Source: Phoronis australis
Lineage: Eukaryota; Phoronida; Phoronidae
Direction of reading: 5' to 3'
Assembly (NCBI GenBank): GCA_002633005.1
Contig: NMRA01000088.1
Span: 443,074 to 507,073 of the forward strand
DNA length: 64,000 nucleotides
Made by a program: the position numbers and the translations under genes. The notes beneath the pieces were generated by a model. It ran no database searches and had not been told where the DNA came from. It saw only the letters and a list, made by a program, of their open reading frames with translations. Numbering within the stretch: the first letter of the stretch is position 1; each line of letters begins with the position of its first letter. Positions 56,726 through 64,000 of the stretch are shown here, one piece after another.

Positions 56726-56887
56726 CAGTAGCGGATTTAGGGGGGGGGGGGGNCAAGGGGGCCGTAGCTCCCCTAAAATTCTCCCAAATTCCATTTGGCA
56801 GTTCGGGGTTGCGCATGTCTGACGGGCAAAATCCTGGCTAACACTCTACCCTGCCCCCCATAACTCAAAATCCTGGATCCGACCCTG
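56726..56887. mobile_element. hAT-like MITE, 162 bases, with flanking AGTAT
   Basis: The left end reads CAGTAGCGGATTTAGG and the right end, on the minus strand, CAGGGTCGGATCCAGG. These are imperfect 16-bp inverted termini of the CAG-NGGCGGAT-CCAGG type common in hAT-family elements. AGTAT occurs immediately on both sides (56721-56725 and 56888-56892), as expected for a target-site duplication, although 8 bp is usual for hAT. A G-run of about 12 with an adjoining N (56753) lies near the left end, so the left interior is not fully resolved. No coding capacity. Confidence 0.75.
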
Positions 56888-56944
56888 AGTATTGCTGGCG
56901 TACGTCATGCAGCGATCAAATCAGAACTCGTCTCGCGACGCATG

Positions 56945-57070
56945 ACGCTCGCGAGTGAAGGTTGTGCGATCACGTGCTTAGCTTGCAATGCGTGACAGTA
57001 TCTCTTGGAATACTTGCGGGATCTCGCATTTCTCACGTAAAACTTGTTCTTAAGAATGAACGCAGCCCGA
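56945..57070 (+). repeat. Dispersed repeat family, copy C
   Basis: Shares with 12200-12330 the block order CTCGCGAGT, GATCACGTGCTT, GCTTGCAATG, ATCTC, ACTTGCG, AAACTTG and GCAGCCC. It lies 57 bases beyond the hAT-like MITE, so the two could be parts of one larger composite, but no link is shown by the sequence. Confidence 0.6.
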
Positions 57071-58505
57071 GACATTCAGTAAGGGGTAGTTTTTGTGAGT
57101 TTTGGGAGATCATGCAAATGTTTGCGAGATATCGCCATGCATTACAAGGGGTGATCGCGTGATCACACTAGCTTTTACCGGCTAGTCTTTGTCGTTATTG
57201 AACGCGTCCATGTACAGTGGTTGAAGTTTAATGCCACTTAGGACTTGTTACGGGCAACTCGAATCTCATGATTATGTTTTACTAAATTTCCACTCTTAAG
57301 AATACTTTCGGTGTTTAACAGACTGTCACATACAAAAATGTTCAGTTAATGTTGATCTGGGGGCAATTTTATCAACATTGGTCATTTTCTGTTTCACACA
57401 ATTTTCAGAGCATAATTTAACCTTACTTCAGCACAATGTCTGTGAGAAAAAAAAACTACGTTGTTCAACGAATTTCAATTCAGTATTGTAGAGCTAACAT
57501 AGAAAAACAAAGCTATTTTCAGTAACAATGAAGTGGGGAGGCAAAAATTCGACTTAAGTCGAAAATCATTTTCATGACTGAATCCCTTTACCAATATTTT
57601 GCTCAGAAATGTGTCGAACAACTCCACCCTAAACATGAAACCATGAATGGGTCGTGGTGTTGTGTACTAAACCATGCCTAACGTTCATAGCGCCAAATTA
57701 TAGCTTCACAATGTGTCTCAAAGAGCTAATACAAACAAGGTCGAAGTCTTTTAACATTCGTGGGTGTGTGGTTATACAACCTTTTATCATTTTGTACACG
57801 TATAGTAGGTGGTGTTGTAGATTTTATTTTGACATTTTATTTATCCGTGATGTAATTATGTCATATATGTAAGTCATCTTAGAACGGATATGAAAATAAA
57901 AGTGAATAAAAACGACAAGTTGAAGTTTTTAATTTTACTTTTAAGATACTTCGAAATGTCCCATTCCATACGACGGAGGCTTTCATAAGACTTCGAGTAT
58001 TTCACACTGCAGTCTTTACGAAAATACCCGAGATGCTCCGGATGGAACCATTCTTTCTTTATTTATACATCAATTAAGAGTTACGATAACATGATACAAA
58101 TAAATTACCCAAAATGCAAATCTTTAGTTTTAGGTATATCAATAAAAGAAATGTACTACTGAAACATTTAGTTGTGACAGAACGAACAAATACAATTTGA
58201 ATTAGTAAACACACACTCAAAAACACAAAAAGGCTATCAGATGAGGAGTTACGTAATCACAATTTAAATTGGACATTATGAATAAAGGGCATACAATACC
58301 AATTAGAAAAAAAGTTAAAGTCTAAATTGAGTCGATAGAATCGTATTGCAAAATTGAGACACCTTGATTATAAGGCAATGGATAAAAATCGTGGCGACAT
58401 CTATGGTTGAGCCAAGGGCATCAAAAATATAGAAAATATTAAGATGATCAACTTGATTAACAGGATATTTGAGAAAAAATGATTTAAACTATTTAAAGAG
58501 CCACA
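57071..58505. other. Gene-free stretch
   Basis: Very AT-rich sequence without recognisable genes. Frames such as 57654-57872 do not resemble known proteins. Confidence 0.5.
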
Positions 58506-58954
58506 TTAGCATATATTGATTGAATCATGAAAAGTATACAGACATTTCTGAGAATAAGGAAATGACGCGCAGTTGAATAAGTGATGTTTATTTATTTCAA
58601 GCAATAATTGTGGTAACGGTAATTGGTGTGGATACACGGAGAGACTATAAAAATCTGACTTTGAGTCACTTTTAGATATGCTGTTACAGTAACGATCCAC
58701 GGTGGAATGCGATGATTGGGGAATAAATTAGAGAAATCATTGGGGGTTTCAACCTCAGGCCAAGGTTCAAAATTTTCGCGAAAGTGTGTTCCTTTGAAAT
58801 TATTAAAAAGAAGTAAGTTGTAGTGATTATTGATATTGTGAAAAATGAGGTAAGTACAAATGATGTTCTGCTTTGTTCTTAAGTCTGACACGGACATCCA
58901 ATTAAGCAGGTAAGACGTTAGCTTTAAAAGTACAGTCCATGGAGTCAGACACAC
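58506..58954 (-). pseudogene. Possible decayed non-LTR retrotransposon fragment
   Basis: A 120-codon minus-strand frame (58592-58954) contains FEPWPEVETPNDFSNLFPN followed by HRIPPWIVTV. The order of an aromatic-rich segment, an NxFxxLF-like motif and an IPP[WF] motif recalls the segment just after the reverse transcriptase in Jockey/CR1-like LINE elements. A further frame overlaps at 58506-58700, compatible with a frameshift. There is no catalytic YADD-type motif or endonuclease in view, so if it is a LINE it is a short dead piece. This reading rests on motif resemblance only. Confidence 0.25.
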
Positions 58955-60075
58955 ACACTGCTGACTAATACTGTAATTACGGACTCAGTACATAAGACAG
59001 GCAACTCGGTATTTTTCAATGCACAAAATCTGTAATCTTGCACACAAGCCGCGATCACAGCGACGCTACTATTCACTGGCGACGCCTGGTGTTATGCATC
59101 TTTTACTTCCGGCAAGCCACGGACTAAGATCACAGTACCAGTGGCATGATTTTGACCTTATCACTGGCCAGTGGGTCAATCAAGACCCTTGTTAGCACCT
59201 GAAAAAGGCATCAGACAGAAATGACACACTATGGTATTTATCAAAAATGAAGAAAATCGACCTTAATTCCTACATCCACCGTGAAAAAAATTCGAGGTGC
59301 CAAAAATGCGATTTTGGCCATATATTTTGCCTTAAGTGAGAAATTCACGACTACCCCGGTGCAAGAAAAAAGACCATCAACCGAACGCTTTTTCACTTTA
59401 GATTTCAGAAATTCAAGTTACAATATATCATCACCAACCAGATGTTTGACGATTTTCACTTGTCTGAAGAGTGCCCGGATTCGCGCCAAAAATTCAAGAC
59501 TCAACAAGGATGTGCTCTCAAAATGGTGGCACTTCTGTATCCTAGTAGACTAGAGCACAGGTAAAATTTCTGCACTCCATTTACTCAAAACAATTTCAGA
59601 GATCTACTGAAAACCATTTGTGGCAATCACACCCCATCTAATCCACAAGACTGCCGTTAAACCCGACCCATACCATTTTATTATTTTTTGGGGAGTTACA
59701 TAGGCCTCTGCTTTGGCCTTAGACCCACGTCATCATTGTGCGTTGGAAAACAGTGCCACCTCTTCTGGGATTTTCATAAGCAAATATCAGGGTTGCGAAT
59801 CCATGAGCTAGGACTTATGCTGGAACCTATCTAGACACACGAGACTTAAGTAATCATCAAGGTTATGAATGATAGCTGCATAATGAAAATAAGACGAAAT
59901 GAAAGCATGAAAACATTATAAAAAAAATTCAGGGTCCTGATTCGCCATTACTTTTGATGGACTTGGAAGGAAAAAGTTAAAAAATACAGTTGTTGAACAT
60001 TTTTGTAGAGTTCGATTTAGTGAAGCTGAATATGCTACGGATCATAACGGGTATTTTTAGTCTCAAATTTCCGCT
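58955..60075. other. Gene-free stretch
   Basis: No recognisable gene. The 90-codon frame at 59281-59553 is basic and unrecognised. Confidence 0.45.
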
Positions 60076-60264
60076 CGGAGGTGTTTCGTATCTGCCCATG
60101 TGTCACACGATCGATTCATTTTGAAAGACATGGGAGTTATATGACTGAAGTCCACACAGGCGCAGATATGAAACGCCTCCCAGGGCATCCCGAACAAATC
60201 GTGTATTTCATATCGCACACGGAAGTGTTTCAGACCTGCGCACGTACGGACTTCACAATCATAA
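60076..60264. repeat. Alternating inverted-repeat module, three copies
   Basis: A motif of about 27-45 bases occurs at 60076-60102 (plus), 60140-60181 (minus) and 60220-60264 (plus). Each contains GGAGGTGTTTCGTATCTGC-like sequence, and copies two and three also share a GGACTTCA block. A weaker GTGTTCCGGATGT-containing stretch follows at about 60424. The arrangement can fold into hairpins. The frames on both strands across it are consistent with a non-coding repeat. Confidence 0.55.
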
Positions 60265-60389
60265 CAGCAAGTCATGAGACTCAAGATCTAGAACGCCGTC
60301 CAATGTACCGGAAAATCCCGCTGGAGCTAAAAACCTTCGAGGGTTCATTTCAGGCTACGAAAACACCGGAAGTGTTCTGTATGTTTTGA

Positions 60390-63300
60390 GCGTGAAATTG
60401 AGGTTACAAAATATCCGGCGAGGTGTTCCGGATGTGGAGACTGTCATGTGTCACGCCTGATTACCGACTAAAAACCATTCAGTGCTGGTACACAGTAGTA
60501 AATTGACATTCCTCGTAACGATCCAAAATTGCCACCAGCATTCGTGATCACAATTCTACTTTTTCAATTCATTGGGTGGCCCTTTTACGATTCAGAGCGT
60601 GATCGAAATTTTTGTCCCAGTCAAGTGACAATCCAGCCTCACACAAGTGAATTTCCGATTCACATTGTTTCCGAATGAAGACAATCTTCTATTAATAAAT
60701 GAAGTTTACCACACAGAAGAGACATTTGTAAATAACCATTTCATGTTTATAAATCGTCAGTGTCTGGAGTACAAGAAAATGATGTCTTTTTTAGGTAAAA
60801 CAACATAAGCATGTCTGACTGAAATAATTTTAAATGATACATTGAATCACGCTATTCACGACCGATTAAATGTACTTATAAAGCATGTTGACATGGAACT
60901 TGCATGCTAATTACTTCTCTCTGTGATTGCTTGGCCAAACTAGTTAGAAACACAACAAGTAGCGACGATGTGAATATATGAAGTAGGTCAAGAGTTGCCA
61001 GTGTTTTTAAGAACGAGTTTTGTTAGATGATGTTCAAATAGGATTGTCGTTTAGTTCCTGCTATAGCATAGTTAGGATCATCTTTAAAGACCTGGTCGCA
61101 CGCGGTGTTAACCCTTATTACATGGCTAGAGGATGTTATAAGGATCCAAGAAGTACTTAGCCAATAACTAATACAAGCTCCGTACTCGAAAAAAGTTCAA
61201 ATGAACGCGCCACTCACGATTCGCACCCGAAGAACCACCGCCATTTTGAACTTGTCGCGAACCTGGAAGTACAATTCATTCAGGAACCCAGGCTAAGAAA
61301 ACGCCCTCAGTGCGATTGGAGCAGTGCCGGTTATCAGCCTGCAAACGGGGATAAAATAATCGACAGAGCGCCTTAATTTTAATAAAATCAAAACACGGAC
61401 TATTTTATCGAATTTGCTGAAGAAATGTGGCGAATAAATTTTGACAGAAATCATTTTGCCGGACTCGGGACCGCAGCCTATCGGACCCGGTGCGGATCGA
61501 GACACGACACTGGCGAACGGTAAAGGCATGCGGTTGCAAGCTGTTTTGTCGAAGTAAAATGTTCAAATCATAAATGCCGCATTTATTCAAAGGTAGTTTC
61601 AGACAGTTGCATAAAATTACGGGCTGGTTACTCATGTGTCGCACTGCCGCGGCAGCCCTAAGGTTAGCTACCCTCAGTGCCAGCTACCAGTATGAAGACT
61701 ATCGTCAAAATACAGCTGGTTAGTAGGCCTATACAGCTTTGTGCCAAGGCTACCCTTAGGCCTACATACCTGGTCCCTGGCCACAGCGCTCGCTCAAACG
61801 AGGTTTATTTAGAACTTGGGGTCTTTTGGGGAACTGTGCAAAGTAGTTGGCTTTCAACAGAGATTTGCCCAGACTTTGCATAGTGAGAGCACCAAGCCTA
61901 AAAAAATGGTGGGCTCGAATTTTTGGGATTATCTACCTTTTACTAAAAAATTCACTGGGTATCATGTTCAGAGCTATGAATTGCAGACACTAAATTTTGG
62001 CCGGGTACTTCCTGTCTTATAGTAGATTTTTGTTTCGTTTTCTACTTTTTTCGGAATTCGTGCTTCTCTGACTGAGGCAGACCTTTTTCCATTTCTCCAA
62101 ATGGGGGGCTCGTTCGAGCACATAATTATGACAAGTCCAATACAAATTGTTATCATTTCTTATTCATTAGCCAAAATGATTCAACCTTTTAAGACAATAA
62201 GTAACTTAAAATGCACAATACTTTACAACATTTAGCTTTACAAACACTGTCCAACAGCGCAAGTTTCCATGATATGAAGTGGAAGTTTCCTTACACCAGA
62301 ATTTGACAAGCATGATTTAAAAAATATGATGTTGCAAGGAACAAGAATTGAAAGCTTGAAGCTTAACAGTCGAACATAGCTTATTTCTCTAATTAAGATT
62401 CTTCACATTGTTGACTTGATAACCTGAATTAAGAAAGCAATAAGTTACAAAAAATGACTTGAAAGCAATTTAGTCTTAAAAAATGTGAATCATTTTGTGA
62501 CACCTAATCAAGCCTTGAACAGCAATTGACAGTCAAACAAAAAAAATTCAAAATTATTTCAACTAATCTATTTTTTTCGCTTGGTGTAAGATCACCTGAA
62601 TGGGAAATTCACAGTAAAATAATTCGAATATATCTCATATTTTTTGCACAAAAACACGAAAATTGAACAAAGTTTTTTTTTGTAGCAACGTTGTCAAAAT
62701 GTATCAACGTTAAATCTTCACAAATTACAAAGTAACAGGTTGAACATGCCTTCCAGTTCAGCTAAAGTCGCCGTGTTGTTGCCACCAGAAATGAGACTTA
62801 AGTCCAACGGGAATTGTGAGGACATTTATCACTTAATAAGTAACAACTGCGACGCTGAAATTTGGTGAAAACTGTTGAATCGTGCAGAATAGTAAATAAA
62901 GATATGTCTCACTAAATCTCACCCTAAATTGTTGGCGAAAACAATTTACACACAGTGTTACCAAAACGCGAAGAATACCAACGTGTAACAGTAAATATAA
63001 AAAAGAATATGAGCCCCAGACTAGTTAAGTCATTGGGGAAATAGTTTTAATGATTGAAAGGTTTGAACCGTATAAAGACAAAGGTTTTAGAATGTGGATC
63101 CGTCACACTTGCTATGGATAATTTATTGAGGCATTCATCCAAAATTATACATATTTATTTGGACATGTAGTGCCGTTTGATACAACTATTCAGAATGCAG
63201 TGACATTTACGAAAAATGCGATAAACTACTATCTATCCGATGTTCGCAGATAAAGGTTTTCTGTTAATGGTCCTGATATATACATGCATAGTATTCAAAG

Positions 63301-63825
63301 TTCTGCTTTCGTTTTAAATGCTCTGAAGCCCGTGGAAAGTTCGATTTCCACTCTTGTGAAATTTAGATGTGAATATTTCTTCAAGAAAATCACTGTCATT
63401 TCTCATTCGTACTATTAGATTTGTATCCATCGCAACCTCCGCCACGGTTGCTGACGTGCCAGTCTGCGCCCGGGAGGAAAACGGACTAAACTGCCGCGAG
63501 CGTTACCACAGCGGGACCAAGTGCCAAGTGTACCGACATCTAGCTCAGTCTGTACTTTGCGCGGTTTTCGCCAAATGTATTCACGGTGAATTGTTCATCG
63601 CTGACCGAACCACTTGCATTGTCGTTTTAACCACCTAAAAATATTAATTGGAAGATATGCAAAAATTGACACATTTAGTCTCCCTGACCCTCTAAGTGCG
63701 TCTTTCTGTAGTGAATCTGAAGGTAATCAACCCTTGATTCTTAGTGACATCGACGTCCCTACAAAACCTTGTACTACACTACCTCTGCATATCTTAGTAT
63801 TCTGCTGACTCGTAATCCAGAGAGG
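60390..63825. other. Gene-free stretch
   Basis: Mostly AT-rich with no supportable gene. A GC-richer patch at 63430-63560 lies in an open frame (63369-63638) with several cysteines (VCAREENGLNCRERYH, SGTKCQVYRH) that could be a stray exon, but I cannot assign a domain. Confidence 0.4.
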
Positions 63826-63930
63826 CCCGTTCCAAGAAAACTGACTTAGCTAACAACAAATCTTAAATTTCAGTCAATTTTAAGACAAAACTTAAATTTG
63901 TCTCAAGTCCGTGTCAAGAAATATCTATAA
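63826..63930 (+). mobile_element. Second member (partial) of the 47.4 kb MITE family
   Basis: Starts CCCGTTCCAAGAAAACTGAC and follows the 47441 element through ACAAATCTTAAATTT, AGTCAATTTTAAGA and TCAAGTCCG, then diverges. No right-hand terminus is seen before the window ends at 64000, so it is truncated or continues beyond. Confidence 0.7.
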
Positions 63931-64000
63931 CGTACCGAGAGTGGCGTACATGAAGTAATATCTCACGAGACATTCCGCGTATCGACCGAGACCGAATTGT

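Overview
The window looks like draft genomic DNA from an animal, probably a marine invertebrate deuterostome (inference). It is AT-rich, gene-sparse, full of small dispersed and tandem repeats, and carries two single-base N gaps (8154 and 56753). I see no bacterial operons, ribosome binding sites or dense coding. Nearly all open frames shorter than about 130 codons look like chance or repeat-driven frames.

One gene is clear: a plus-strand transcription factor AP-2 (TFAP2 family) gene, spread over about 19 kb from 35618 to 54431. Seven coding exons can be placed with GT-AG boundaries and fully compatible phases: 35618-36064, 38782-38832, 45094-45142, 48495-48651, 51297-51415, 53360-53501 and 54143-54431. 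They sum to 1251 coding bases (417 codons) plus the stop. The product has the N-terminal proline/tyrosine-rich activation region with a PY motif, then the basic region and the helix-span-helix dimerisation domain. The 5' first coding exon is not certain. It must lie upstream and end in phase 0; the candidate I rank first is at 18665-18691, just downstream of a GC-richer island with CRE and CArG-box motifs.

Layout: 1-35617 holds no confidently coding sequence. It has an apparent assembly duplication (7835-8474), an ATC/GAT microsatellite tract (10205-10497), two members of a short dispersed repeat (11.7 and 12.2 kb), a 60-bp minisatellite (27152-27397), a 25-bp minisatellite (29421-29570) and a tRNA-like remnant near 30.65 kb. 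The AP-2 exons and introns fill 35.6-54.4 kb, with at least two MITE-like inverted-repeat elements inside introns (46.19-46.59 and 47.44-47.66 kb). Downstream (55-64 kb) lie a 26-bp minisatellite, a hAT-like MITE with a 5-bp flanking duplication, a third copy of the 11.7/12.2 kb repeat, a possible decayed LINE fragment and an alternating inverted-repeat module.

I found no new multi-gene system. The points most worth following are the unusual AP-2 linker architecture (two tiny exons, one frame-neutral, and a possible alternative linker exon at 43817-43911), the unresolved first exon and promoter, and the small transposable-element families.
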